A stretch of DNA of 64,000 nt from Hymenobacter sp. DG25B (lineage in GTDB: Bacteria > Bacteroidota > Bacteroidia > Cytophagales > Hymenobacteraceae). Shown piece by piece: positions 53,685-63,248 of this stretch. The stretch covers positions 744,001-808,000 of the forward strand of contig NZ_CP010054.1 of NCBI RefSeq assembly GCF_000801315.1. Reading direction: 5' to 3'. A program made the translations under genes and the position numbers. The number at the start of each line of letters is the position of its first letter. The stretch's first letter is position 1. The notes under the pieces are model-generated. The model saw nothing but the letters and a program-made list of their open reading frames with translations, had not been told where the DNA came from and searched no databases.

Positions 53685-55202
53685 TTATAAAGTTTTGGGA
53701 GGCGTTAGCTCCCGCAGGGCTGGGCCAAGCTGCGCCACCAAATCGGAGGCGGTCAGGCCCATTTCCCCCGTCTGGAGCGCGGCCAGGTCGCCGGCGCGGC
53801 CGTGGGCATACACGCCTACCAGGCAGGCATCCAGCGGGGTCAGCCCCTGGGCGCGTAAAGCCGTAAGTACCCCGGTCAGCACGTCGCCGCTGCCGCCGGT
53901 AGCCATGCCGGGGTTGCCGGTGCTGTTGAAATACAGCTCGCCGGTGGGCGTGCCGGTGCAGGTATAGGCGCCTTTAAGCACAGTAAAACAGCGGTATTGT
54001 TGGCAAAAAGTGCGCAGCAGCTCCAGGCGGTGATAATCGTTTCGAGCCGGTTCCGTCAGGCGCTCAAACTCCTTGGGGTGGGGCGTCAGGATAGAGTCGG
54101 GGGGCAATAGATCCAGCAGGGGGCGGTTGGCGGCCATCAGATTCAGCGCATCGGCATCCAGCACCAGTGGGGCTTTGCTGGTGCAGAGCAATTCTTCCAG
54201 CAAGGAGCGGGTGTCGTCGTGCTGCCCCACGCCCGGCCCTATTCCAATGGCAGAATAGGGCTTAAGCTCCGGCAGGTCGCAGAGATGATTTGGCTGTGAA
54301 TCGGTAAGCGCCATAGCCTCGGGCACGGCAGTTTGCAGGATGTTGTAACCAGTGGCTGGGAGACTAACCGTCAGCAACCCCACGCCACTATGCAGGCAAG
54401 CCCGGGCCGCCAATACTCCGGCGCCTATTTTACCATAGCTGCCCAGCAGCAGCAGGGCACGGCCATAGGTGCCTTTATGGCTGAAGGTTTGCCGGTGTGG
54501 CAAACGGTTCATCAACATTATTTCATCCACAAAGTAGTTATCCACAGGTAAATTGTGGATAACTTCAACTGCTAGCCCAATGGGCAAAACGTGCCATTCC
54601 CCCACGTACGGGGCGTTTTGGGGCAGCAGAAAAGCCAGTTTCGGCAAATCAAAGCTAATCGTATGCTTGGCCTGCACCACAGCGCTAACCGAAGGCTGGG
54701 GCGCATCCAGTAATAGACCGGAAGGCACATCAACAGCCACAACCGTGACCGCTGCCTGGTTGAGGTGATGGACTAGGGCTGCGGCCGGGTCTTCCAGCGG
54801 CCGGGTTAGCCCGGTGCCAAACAAGGCATCTACTACCACCGCTGCTTGGGGAAGTGCAGGCAGCTGTTCCGGGTGAAGCTCCTGGCACGGAACATCAGCG
54901 GGTAAGCGCTGACGGTTTAGGGTGAAGTCCGGGGAGTGCTGGCTGGCGGGTAATAGCCAGACCTGTACAGGGTAGCCGGCGTGGTGCAGGAGGCGGGCTG
55001 CAGCCAGCCCGTCACCACCATTATTGCCGGGGCCGCAGAAGACGTGAATCTCCCGGGCTGGCGTTTGCAGAGGCAGGCGCTGCATCAGCCACCGGGCCAA
55101 CGCCGTAGCCGCCCGCTCCATCAGGTCTTCGGAACGAATGCCTTCGGCCTGAATAGTGGCCTGATCGGCCTGGCGGGTTTGGGACGCGGAGAGAAGTTTC
55201 AT
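53685..55202 (-). CDS. Bifunctional NAD(P)H-hydrate epimerase / ADP-dependent dehydratase
   Basis: 505 residues, a fusion of two repair enzymes. N-terminal YjeF_N epimerase (about 1-215) with FCGPGNNGGDGLAAARLL and DALFGTGLTR; C-terminal ribokinase-like dehydratase (about 230-500) with GIGPGVGQHDDTRSLL, LTPHPKEFERLT and GGSGDVLTGVLTAL. Together they restore NADH and NADPH from their hydrated forms. The fusion is common in bacteria. Confidence 0.95.
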   Translation of the reverse strand: MKLLSASQTRQADQATIQAEGIRSEDLMERAATALARWLMQRLPLQTPAREIHVFCGPGNNGGDGLAAARLLHHAGYPVQVWLLPASQHSPDFTLNRQRLPADVPCQELHPEQLPALPQAAVVVDALFGTGLTRPLEDPAAALVHHLNQAAVTVVAVDVPSGLLLDAPQPSVSAVVQAKHTISFDLPKLAFLLPQNAPYVGEWHVLPIGLAVEVIHNLPVDNYFVDEIMLMNRLPHRQTFSHKGTYGRALLLLGSYGKIGAGVLAARACLHSGVGLLTVSLPATGYNILQTAVPEAMALTDSQPNHLCDLPELKPYSAIGIGPGVGQHDDTRSLLEELLCTSKAPLVLDADALNLMAANRPLLDLLPPDSILTPHPKEFERLTEPARNDYHRLELLRTFCQQYRCFTVLKGAYTCTGTPTGELYFNSTGNPGMATGGSGDVLTGVLTALRAQGLTPLDACLVGVYAHGRAGDLAALQTGEMGLTASDLVAQLGPALRELTPPKTL

Positions 55203-55313
55203 GGCTGATATCTACGTACGGCGGGCAAACAGACAAGTCTGAAAACTTCGGGCTGGTTTTGGGCGTTTGTCTGGTAATTGTTGTTTGTTTTCTGACTGTT
55301 AGAAGTACTTGCT

Positions 55314-55775
55314 ATGCAAACCTGGAATGACGTCATCCGGCTGGCCAACCACGGCAGCCCGGCCCCCGATAAGCGCGTAGAAAAAACCGACGAAGAGTGG
55401 AAAGCCCTACTCACGCCGGAGCAGTATTACATTACCCGCCAGCACGGCACGGAGCGGGCCTTTGCCGGCGAGTACTGCGAAGCCCACGAAGCCGGCCTTT
55501 ACGCCTGCGTGTGCTGCGGTACTCCGCTCTACGACTCCCGCACCAAGTTTGAGTCGGGCACTGGCTGGCCCAGCTTTACGCAGCCAGTGAAGGAAAATGC
55601 CCTCAAATACAAGAAAGACACCAGCTACGGCATGACGCGCGTGGAAGTGCTCTGCAATACCTGTGATGCCCACCAGGGCCACGTTTTCCCCGACGGCCCC
55701 CCGCCCAGTGGCCTGCGCCTGTGCATTAACTCGGCGGCCATTAAGCTGGTGACGGAAGGTGCGCCGGTGCAATAG
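55314..55775 (+). CDS. msrB: Peptide-methionine (R)-S-oxide reductase
   Basis: 153 residues. Zinc-binding CVCC and CNTC pairs, the substrate motif KFESGTGWPSF, GHVFPDGP, and the catalytic Cys in LRLCINSAAIK. No signal peptide, so it repairs oxidised methionine in the cytoplasm. A terminator follows. Confidence 0.95.
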   Translation: MQTWNDVIRLANHGSPAPDKRVEKTDEEWKALLTPEQYYITRQHGTERAFAGEYCEAHEAGLYACVCCGTPLYDSRTKFESGTGWPSFTQPVKENALKYKKDTSYGMTRVEVLCNTCDAHQGHVFPDGPPPSGLRLCINSAAIKLVTEGAPVQ

Positions 55776-55794
55776 ATAGCCGCGCGCGTACGTA

Positions 55795-55836
55795 CAAAGC
55801 CCCTATATGCCGTACAGGCATATAGGGGCTTTTTGT
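55795..55836 (+). terminator. Terminator after msrB
   Basis: A long stem (AAAGCCCCTATATGCC and its complement) with a short loop and TTTTT tail. Confidence 0.9.
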
Positions 55837-55930
55837 GGGTGAGCGTGCCGGAAATTATGTCGATTTTCGCACCACTACCCTGGGCCCGCTGTTTTTGCAC
55901 AAGGCCTGTCCCATTCTAAACTCCCCACCC

Positions 55931-56836
55931 ATGTCCTTATTATTCACTGATTTTGCCTCCTGGCAGGCACACTGCGCCGCTACCGGCGAGCCGCTATACC
56001 AGCCCGTGCTGACCTACGAAATAGAGCAGAAAGGCCGTACCGAAGAAGAAATATGGGCGGGGCTGCAGCGCGCCTATGACGTGATGCGCGACGCCGTGCA
56101 TACCGGCCTTACCGGCGACATGACCTCCCGCTCAGGCATGATCAACAACGGCGCGAAGAAAATAGCGGCTTCGCCCATTACGGTGCTGTCTCCGGAGTTC
56201 AAAAATCTGGTTATTAGGGCATTGGGGGCCAAGGAAGTGAATTCGTGCATGGGCCGCGTAGTGGCGGCGCCCACCGCCGGTGCTTCCGGCATTTTGCCCG
56301 GCGTGCTGGTTACGCTGCAGGACCTGCATAAGCTAGACGACCGAAAGATTCTGGAAGGCCTGCTGGTGTCGGCTGGTATTGCGCTGATTATTGAGCAGAA
56401 TGCCTCCCTGGCCGGCGCCGTAGGCGGCTGTCAGGCCGAAACCGGCTCGGCAGCGGCTATGGGCAGCGGGGCCATTGTGTATTGCCTGGGCGGCAGCGTA
56501 GAGTACACCTTTGCGGCCGTGGCCATTACCATTCAGTGTATGCTGGGCCTGGTTTGCGACCCGGTAGCGGGCCTGGTGGAAGTACCCTGCGTGGTGCGCA
56601 ACGCCTCGGCCGCGGCCATTGCCTTCAGCTCTGCCCAAATTGCCATAGCCGGTGTAGACCCCGTTATTCCGGTGGACCAGTGCGTGGCGGCGCTGGGCGA
56701 GGTGGGCCAGAGCATGGAAACCCGCTACAAGGAAACCGCCCTCGGCGGCCTGGCCAACACCACCCGGGGCCGCGAGATTGAGAAAATGGTGCTGGTGCAG
56801 GATGTCAATATTCTACCCGACGAGGATACTGAGTAA
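55931..56836 (+). CDS. sdaAA: L-serine dehydratase, iron-sulfur type, alpha chain
   Basis: 301 residues from the ATG at 55931. The Cys ligands of the [4Fe-4S] cluster are seen in NSCMGRVVAAPTAG, GGCQAETGSAAAMG and VCDPVAGLVEVPC. It turns serine into pyruvate and ammonia. The beta chain (SdaAB) is not encoded next to it and must come from elsewhere in the genome. Confidence 0.93.
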   Translation: MSLLFTDFASWQAHCAATGEPLYQPVLTYEIEQKGRTEEEIWAGLQRAYDVMRDAVHTGLTGDMTSRSGMINNGAKKIAASPITVLSPEFKNLVIRALGAKEVNSCMGRVVAAPTAGASGILPGVLVTLQDLHKLDDRKILEGLLVSAGIALIIEQNASLAGAVGGCQAETGSAAAMGSGAIVYCLGGSVEYTFAAVAITIQCMLGLVCDPVAGLVEVPCVVRNASAAAIAFSSAQIAIAGVDPVIPVDQCVAALGEVGQSMETRYKETALGGLANTTRGREIEKMVLVQDVNILPDEDTE

Positions 56837-56846
56837 GATCAAGCTA

Positions 56847-56884
56847 TAAAAAAAGCCTCCTGAATCCATCAGGAGGCTTTTTTG
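56847..56884. terminator. Terminator between sdaAA and the repeat-protein gene
   Basis: AAAAAAGCCTCCTGA pairs with TCAGGAGGCTTTTTT around a short loop; A and T runs on both sides let it serve both convergent genes. Confidence 0.9.
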
Positions 56885-56900
56885 CGTGCCTGGCCGCGGG

Positions 56901-59900
56901 TTATTGCTGCACTACCCTGATATGCTGGGTGGGCCCGTTGTTAGTGCTGATATTGAGCATATACATTCCCTGGGCTTTAGTATCCGGGGCAACCAGCAGG
57001 CTGTGCGTACCCGCCGGTAGCGTTTTGGTGGACGTGCGGTACACTTCCCGGCCCAGCGCATCGTGCATGACAATGGTAACGGGCGAATTGGCTACCAGGC
57101 TTACATCAACGGTCAGAGTGCCCCGGAACGGGTTGGGGTAAGCCGACATCTGCAGGCCACCGGCCTGTACTACCACCGTTTGCACGGGGCTGTAGCCGGC
57201 TTTCCCATCCAGATCCAGCTGCTGCAGGCGGTAGTACTGCACGCCGGCCGGCCGGTTGGCGCGGTCCACAAAGGAGTAGTTCTGCACTGTCTGGGAGTTG
57301 CCGGCTACGGATTTCACAAAGCCGATACTCTGGAAATTTACGCCGTTGTGGGAGGTTTCAACCGAGAATCCATCATTGTTCTTCTCGCTGGCCGTGCTCC
57401 AGTTAAGCAGGGTAGTCTGCTGCTGGCGCCGGGCAGAGAAGGATATGAGCGACACCGGCAGCGGCATACCTTTGTCGCCCAGTGTCAGGCGGCCCAGGCT
57501 CGCCAGGCGTACCCCAACAAATCTGTTATCGGCTTCCGATAGGGTACCCCCAACCCGGCCCCAGCTTACGCCATTATTGGTAGAGCGGAACAGGGCCAGA
57601 CTGCTTTCGGCAATACCGTTCAGCTCCGCTTCCCGGTACGCAAACGTGGCGGTCATATCCATGGGCGGGGCGGTCAGGTTAGCGCCCGTGGCCGAAACAT
57701 CAAAGTAGCGCAGGATGCTGGTGCTGCCCGGCAGGCCCGTCTGAGCCGTATTGGGTCCGGTTACCCGCAGTACCGTGGTCGTCCCCGGCGACAGCCCGGA
57801 ATTAACCGCCAGCGCCAGGCCAATATTGCCGAATGCCTGCGTGCCCGAAGCCGGAACCGTGCGGATAGATCTTACCCGTCCGAGAACATAGCTGGCATCG
57901 GTTTCACTGATGCTGCCGGTAGTGCCCAGGTCGGCCATATAGTTGGCGGAGGTTTCCATTACGCCCACCTGCATATTCAGCAGATTAGTCACGCTCACTG
58001 TGCCGGTAAGGGTTTTAATGCCGGCGGTGCCGGAGGTGAGGTTATAGAACGTGGCGCCGGCAATAGCCTGGTTGATGCCTTTTAGGGTGAAAGTGCCCGC
58101 CTTCTGCTCGAAGGTGCCGCCTCCACTGGTGTCAAAATCACCATACAGGTCCAGATTGCCGCCCGGCAGCGTCCACTTTCCGCTCACCGTGAGGGTAAGT
58201 ACCTCACCAGTGCTTCCGCTGATAACCGGGTAGGGGCGGGAGCCACTTGGTACCGGCACAATACCATTAATGGTAGGATCCGGCACGCAGGCGGTCCAGT
58301 TCCTGGCATCAAACCAGTTGTTGGAAACCTCACCCGTCCAGGTAGTGGTGTTGGTAACGGCCAGGGACTGAGAAGCACTGCCGCAGCCGGTGGTGTAGGT
58401 GATGATAAACGGCCCGGACCCGGTCTGCAAGGCAGCTGCCGCGCTGAAGGTGGAACCCGTAACCCCCGGCCCCGACCAGGTGCCGCCCGCTGGGTTGGCG
58501 CCCGTGAGAGCCAGCGTACCATTAATGCAAACCGGCTTCGCAAATGCTGCCAGCGTAGGCGTGGCAATAACAGTAAGGGAACGGGTGGCCACGCCGCAGC
58601 TGGTAGTATAGGAAATGGTATGCACGCCGGCGCCAGCCCCCGTGGGGCTAAACTGGTAGGTAGTTACCCCATTCACGATAGAGGACGAAACCCCCGGCCC
58701 GGAATATGCGCCGCCTGCCGGTGCCCCGCCCGAAAGCGTAATGGCGGCGTCGCTCTGGCACATGGTACTGAGCGCGGCCAGCGTAGGCGTGGCAATAACG
58801 GTGATAGGCTGCGAAACAGCGCACCCATTCGTGGCCTGATAGGTAATCTGATAAGTGCCGGCGGCCAGAGTTTTGGCGGCGTTGAACACGTAGGTGCCGG
58901 CCGTGGGCTGCGTTATGGCCCCGGCCGTGGGGCTGCTGTATACGCCGCCCGTAGGCGTACCCGTATTCAGGGTTAGCGAAGTGCTCTGACAAATGGGAGA
59001 GTAGGCGGCTAAAGTAGGCACGGCCTTCACCGTAATGAGCTGAGATGCCGAGCAGCCGTTTATGGTATAGGTAATAAGGTTGGTCTTGCCTACCAGACTA
59101 GGGGAGGGGGTAAAGCGGTAGCTGCCGCTGTTGCCAATGGCCGTTACGCCCGGCCCGGAATAGATGCCCCCGGTTGGTAGGCCCCCGGTTAAGGTAAATG
59201 CACTTTCATTAGCGCACACATCCGGGAAAGCAGCCAGCGAAATTTCCTTAACTGTGATAGTACGGGAAACGGAGCAGCCGTTTACCGCATAGTAAATGGT
59301 ATAGGTACCATCACCCACAGCAGCGGGGTTAAATTTGTATACGCCATTACTCTCCGTAACCCCGGTGCCGGAATATACACCGCCCGCGGGCGAGCCGCCC
59401 GTCAGCGTAAAGGCTGCGGTATTGGCACATACGGCGTTAAAGGCTGTTAAAGCAATGGCCTTTACCGTGATGCTCTGCGTAGCTGAACACCCATTTACGG
59501 CGTAGGTAATGGGATAAGTACCGGCAGCAACAGAAGTAGGTGTAAACTGATACACCCCATTATTTACCGTCACCCCGGTGCCGGAATACACCCCGCCCGC
59601 CGGTGAGCCAGTTGTCAGGATGAAAGCGGAAGCATTAGCGCACACATCGGAAAAGGCAGGAAAGGCAATGGGCTTCACATTAATGCTTTGCGTGGCGGAG
59701 CAGCCATTAATAGCGTAGGTTATATTGCGTGAGCCAGTGCCTCCCACGGCTGGATCTAGCATATACTTTCCATTAAGGTACGCCACACCTGTGCCCGTGT
59801 ATACACCGCCTATAGGCGCACCACCCGTCAGCTCAAATGGCGCCGCATTGGCGCAGACAGCCGCAAAGGCAGCCAGTGAAATATCCTTCACCGTAATGTT

Positions 59901-62678
59901 CTGGGTGGCCGAGCATTCATTTACCGTATAGGTTATAGGGAAAGTGCCTACACCGGCAGCAGAAGGGGTAAAGCGGTAAGTGCCATTAACCAGTGTTACT
60001 CCTTTTCCGGAATAAGCTCCCCCGGCTGGCAAGCCACCGGAAAGGGTCAAAAACGATGCATTCAGGCACACATCATTAAATGCAGCAAGGGATATAGCTC
60101 TAACATTGATGGGCTGCGTGGCCGAGCAGCCATTCACGGTGTAGGTAATAGTGTGGGTACCTTCTCCGACTGTAGCGGGATTAAAACGGTAGCTGCCACT
60201 TACCAGCGAAACACCCGTTCCGGAGTAAACGCCTCCGGCCGGTGAGCCGCCGGCTAATACCAGCGCCGGCGCGTTAACACAGATATCGGACAGGCTGGCC
60301 AGGGCAATTTCCTTCACCGTAATGCTCTGCGAGGTCGAGCAGCCATTGGCTGAATATTGAATAGTGTGGGTGCCTATGCCAGCGGTAGACGGAGTAAACT
60401 GGTACACGCCATTGCTTCCGGTAACCCCCGGCCCGGAATAAATGCCGCCTGAGGGTGAGCCGCTATTCAAAGGAAAAGCCGCCGCATTCAGACATACATC
60501 CCCAAAAGCAGGAAGGATCGTCGTTTTCACTACGATGCTGCGGGAAACGGAGCAGTCATTTGCTGTATAGGTAATGGTCTTGGTGCCTATGCCGGCCGTA
60601 GCAGGGTTAAACTGATAGGTAGTTACCCCATTCTGAGTTGAAGACGTAACCCCGTCGCCGGAGTACACACCGCCCGCGGGCGAGCCGCCCGTCAGCTGGA
60701 AGGGGGCAGCATTGGCGCATACATCCGTAAAGGCAGTTAAGGCAATGGCTTTTACCATAATGCCTTGCGAAGCTGAACATCCATTTACCGTGTAGGTAAT
60801 GGTTTTACCACCCGTACCCGCGGTAGCAGGGTTAAATTGATAACTGCCACCTACCAGGGATACGCCGGTACCGGAATATACCCCACCGGCCGGTGCCCCA
60901 CCCGTGAGAATAAGTGGTTCGGCGTTAACACAGATATCACTAAATGCCGCCAGAGTAGGCAGTGGGGTGATGGTAATACTCTGGGAAGCGGTGCCGCAGC
61001 TGGTAGTATAATCAATCTGATAAGTGCCGGGGGCCAGCGTTTTGGCGGCGTTAAACACGTAGGTGCCCGCCGTGGGCTGCGTTACGGCCCCGGCCGTGGC
61101 GCTGCTGTACACCCCGCCCGCCGGACCTCCACCAGACAGCGTACGGGAAGTGCCCTCACAAATGGCGGTAAAAGCTGCCAGCGTGGGCGCCGCAATAACC
61201 GTGATGCTCCGGGAGGCCGCGCAGCCATCGGCAGTATACGTTATGGTGCGGGTGCCAGCGCCGGCCAGCGCCGGGTCAAACTGATACCCGCCGGTGCCAT
61301 TCTGGGCCGGAGAGGTAACGCCGGTGCCCGAGTATACGCCGCCTTCGGGCAGGCCGCCCGTCAGCACAAAGGCGCCGGCATTGGCACACACACTGCTGAA
61401 AGCAGCCAGCGTGGTAGATTTAACCAAAATGCTTTGCGAAGCGGAGCAGCCATTGGCTGTATACGTAATGGTTTTGGTGCCTATGCCGGCCGTAGCAGGG
61501 TTAAACTGATAGGTGGTTACCCCATTCTGAGTTGAGGACGTAACCCCCGTCCCGGAGTACACGCCGCCGGCCGGCGCGCCACCGCTCAGCGTGAAGGCAC
61601 CTGCATCAAGACAAACCGGATTCAGCGCGGCTAAAGTGGTGGGAGCCGTAACGGTAATGGGTTGCGTGGCTTTGTAAGCAGAAATTGGACAAGCGCTGTT
61701 TCCCTGTGATTTAGGGGCATTGGGCGCCGTATAAGTAATGGTAAATGTGCCTACGCCGGCCAGGGAAGGGTCAAACTGATAGTTAGCGGTACCATTCTGC
61801 GCTGGCGTAGTTACGCCCGTACCCGAGTAAACCCCACCTGCTGGCAGGCCGCCACTAAGATTAAAGGGTGCATAAGTAGAGCAAACAGTAGGCAGTGCGG
61901 GTAAAGTGGTGGTGGGGCAGAATGATATATTGATATCATCAATAATCATAAAGTCCTTAGACTGAGCTCCTGTAGTTACACTAGGACTTTGCAGCTTAAA
62001 GGCAATGTAGTATTGCGTTGTAGCGGTAACGGAAAATGTCCCTGCGTAGGAGGTATAAGTATCTATAAGAACGTTATTCGGAACGAAAGTACTGGTTGTG
62101 CCTGATGGCGCATAAATCACGCGGGCAGCACTATTAGTGGCATTTGCATTAGTAGGAGCCAAGCTGCCGGGTATCCCCATAATGCGCAACGACCCAGGCT
62201 TAGGCGTGCTGTTGGCAGTAGTAGATACCTTGGCAAAAACCTCCACTCTGTAATCATAGCCTGGCTCAAAGGTGATTAACTGGGTTATGATGGATCCATC
62301 ATAGGTCTGAGTATTAGTACCCTCATTGGTGATTAAGCCAGCATAGCACCCAGTTCTAGGCTCTCTGTTAACCCCATTAGACAGGTCTTTCGCTACCCGC
62401 CCAATGGTGGTACCTACCGCCTTGTCATAAGTAAGCACCGGGTCGAAAGCCTCATTTTCTATCGGGTTAGTAGCCGGGCAGTCGCCTCCTTCAAAACCCG
62501 ATTGGTAAAGAACCTGTCCCAGGCCAGGCAGGCTGCTCAGCAGGATAATCCCCAGCAACAGTACGCCGCGCCACGTGGCCGCATAGTTCCGCTTAAGAAT
62601 ACCCGCCAGTAGAGTGAGTAGCGGTTTCCCATCCCTTGATGCAGAAGGAACAGAAAAAGGAGGTAGAATGTGTTGCAT
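56901..62678 (-). CDS. Giant secreted repeat protein with T9SS sorting domain
   Basis: 1925 residues. A long N-terminal signal region (hydrophobic core near 38-53, ending GLGQ) is followed by a jelly-roll-like domain (about 55-250). Residues about 255-1443 are 16 tandem repeats of about 74 residues, each with two Cys and the pattern C..A..F.LTGG.PAGGVYSG.GV...Y.F.P...G...ITY...GC..S..I.V. A beta-rich region, an Fn3-like domain (LLNWSTASEKNNDGFSVE) and the T9SS type-A sorting domain (last 80 or so residues, YPNPF...MLNISTNNG) complete it. It should be exported by the T9SS and attached to the surface or released; an adhesin or structural role is my inference. Confidence 0.93.
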   Translation of the reverse strand: MQHILPPFSVPSASRDGKPLLTLLAGILKRNYAATWRGVLLLGIILLSSLPGLGQVLYQSGFEGGDCPATNPIENEAFDPVLTYDKAVGTTIGRVAKDLSNGVNREPRTGCYAGLITNEGTNTQTYDGSIITQLITFEPGYDYRVEVFAKVSTTANSTPKPGSLRIMGIPGSLAPTNANATNSAARVIYAPSGTTSTFVPNNVLIDTYTSYAGTFSVTATTQYYIAFKLQSPSVTTGAQSKDFMIIDDINISFCPTTTLPALPTVCSTYAPFNLSGGLPAGGVYSGTGVTTPAQNGTANYQFDPSLAGVGTFTITYTAPNAPKSQGNSACPISAYKATQPITVTAPTTLAALNPVCLDAGAFTLSGGAPAGGVYSGTGVTSSTQNGVTTYQFNPATAGIGTKTITYTANGCSASQSILVKSTTLAAFSSVCANAGAFVLTGGLPEGGVYSGTGVTSPAQNGTGGYQFDPALAGAGTRTITYTADGCAASRSITVIAAPTLAAFTAICEGTSRTLSGGGPAGGVYSSATAGAVTQPTAGTYVFNAAKTLAPGTYQIDYTTSCGTASQSITITPLPTLAAFSDICVNAEPLILTGGAPAGGVYSGTGVSLVGGSYQFNPATAGTGGKTITYTVNGCSASQGIMVKAIALTAFTDVCANAAPFQLTGGSPAGGVYSGDGVTSSTQNGVTTYQFNPATAGIGTKTITYTANDCSVSRSIVVKTTILPAFGDVCLNAAAFPLNSGSPSGGIYSGPGVTGSNGVYQFTPSTAGIGTHTIQYSANGCSTSQSITVKEIALASLSDICVNAPALVLAGGSPAGGVYSGTGVSLVSGSYRFNPATVGEGTHTITYTVNGCSATQPINVRAISLAAFNDVCLNASFLTLSGGLPAGGAYSGKGVTLVNGTYRFTPSAAGVGTFPITYTVNECSATQNITVKDISLAAFAAVCANAAPFELTGGAPIGGVYTGTGVAYLNGKYMLDPAVGGTGSRNITYAINGCSATQSINVKPIAFPAFSDVCANASAFILTTGSPAGGVYSGTGVTVNNGVYQFTPTSVAAGTYPITYAVNGCSATQSITVKAIALTAFNAVCANTAAFTLTGGSPAGGVYSGTGVTESNGVYKFNPAAVGDGTYTIYYAVNGCSVSRTITVKEISLAAFPDVCANESAFTLTGGLPTGGIYSGPGVTAIGNSGSYRFTPSPSLVGKTNLITYTINGCSASQLITVKAVPTLAAYSPICQSTSLTLNTGTPTGGVYSSPTAGAITQPTAGTYVFNAAKTLAAGTYQITYQATNGCAVSQPITVIATPTLAALSTMCQSDAAITLSGGAPAGGAYSGPGVSSSIVNGVTTYQFSPTGAGAGVHTISYTTSCGVATRSLTVIATPTLAAFAKPVCINGTLALTGANPAGGTWSGPGVTGSTFSAAAALQTGSGPFIITYTTGCGSASQSLAVTNTTTWTGEVSNNWFDARNWTACVPDPTINGIVPVPSGSRPYPVISGSTGEVLTLTVSGKWTLPGGNLDLYGDFDTSGGGTFEQKAGTFTLKGINQAIAGATFYNLTSGTAGIKTLTGTVSVTNLLNMQVGVMETSANYMADLGTTGSISETDASYVLGRVRSIRTVPASGTQAFGNIGLALAVNSGLSPGTTTVLRVTGPNTAQTGLPGSTSILRYFDVSATGANLTAPPMDMTATFAYREAELNGIAESSLALFRSTNNGVSWGRVGGTLSEADNRFVGVRLASLGRLTLGDKGMPLPVSLISFSARRQQQTTLLNWSTASEKNNDGFSVETSHNGVNFQSIGFVKSVAGNSQTVQNYSFVDRANRPAGVQYYRLQQLDLDGKAGYSPVQTVVVQAGGLQMSAYPNPFRGTLTVDVSLVANSPVTIVMHDALGREVYRTSTKTLPAGTHSLLVAPDTKAQGMYMLNISTNNGPTQHIRVVQQ
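58350..61914 (-). repeat. 16 tandem coding repeats of about 223 bases
   Basis: Two subtypes are seen. Thirteen or so copies have the YSGTGV form; copies 4 and 14 have a different middle (SPTAGAITQPTAGTYVFNAA). Copies 2 and 6 (around 61475-61585 and 60580-60690) are almost identical in DNA, as are the middles of copies 4 and 14 (around 61015-61110 and 58855-58945), showing recent duplication or gene conversion. Confidence 0.9.
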
Positions 62679-63248
62679 GAGGTATTTAGTATATAATCAG
62701 TAAGAAATTTCCTTTTTAAAAGAATATATCGAAAGAGTGTAACCTTTTTCAGTAATAATATTAGAAGATTGTTTTTGATTAATCTATATGCTTGTTCATA
62801 TTTTTTTATAATAAATTATTATTTTTTCATCCAAGTTGTGTTTAGGCCTATTCCTATGATTATTATAAGGATATACAGTGATTGTTAATTTTATAAAACA
62901 CACTTACTGGAAGGTGCTATGAGTATAAGGCACTTAAAAAAGTAATATATCCTACTATTACGCATGCTGATTATTCTTCATCTGCCAGATAAGCAGCTGG
63001 TTATAGTGCTTTTGATGAGTGGATTTCAAAAGCGGCCATACATCGGAGATGGAATGCCGCCGCCCCGGCACCTCTGAAGGCTTAGCTATCCGGATTTACT
63101 ACTCTCCCTGGCTTTTACCTGTTACCTCCGCCTGGCCGGATTGCCGGATGGTAGCAGCGGGTATAAAGAAATGCAGGGGACCGGGATGAAATCATTTCAT
63201 CCCGGTCCCCTGCATTAGAGCAACCTCGCCGCAGTGGTAGTCAGCAGG
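62679..63248. other. A+T-rich intergenic region
   Basis: 570 bases without a convincing gene. The part from about 62690 to 62960 is strikingly A+T-rich beside the G+C-rich genes. It must hold the promoter of the giant repeat gene, but I see no clear -7 box. The right part returns to normal composition and ends with a large hairpin (63170-63216). Confidence 0.75.
63170..63216 (-). terminator. Perfect 23-bp hairpin after the second cargo gene
   Basis: 63170-63192 and 63194-63216 are exact reverse complements around a single base. It lies 32 bases after the stop of the minus-strand gene and is followed on that strand by TTCTTTAT, so it is probably a terminator. Confidence 0.75.

Noticed and set aside
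58350..61914. CRISPR array or satellite DNA
   Set aside because: The repeat unit of about 223 bases is coding, in frame and without spacers; the repeats vary mainly as protein repeats do.
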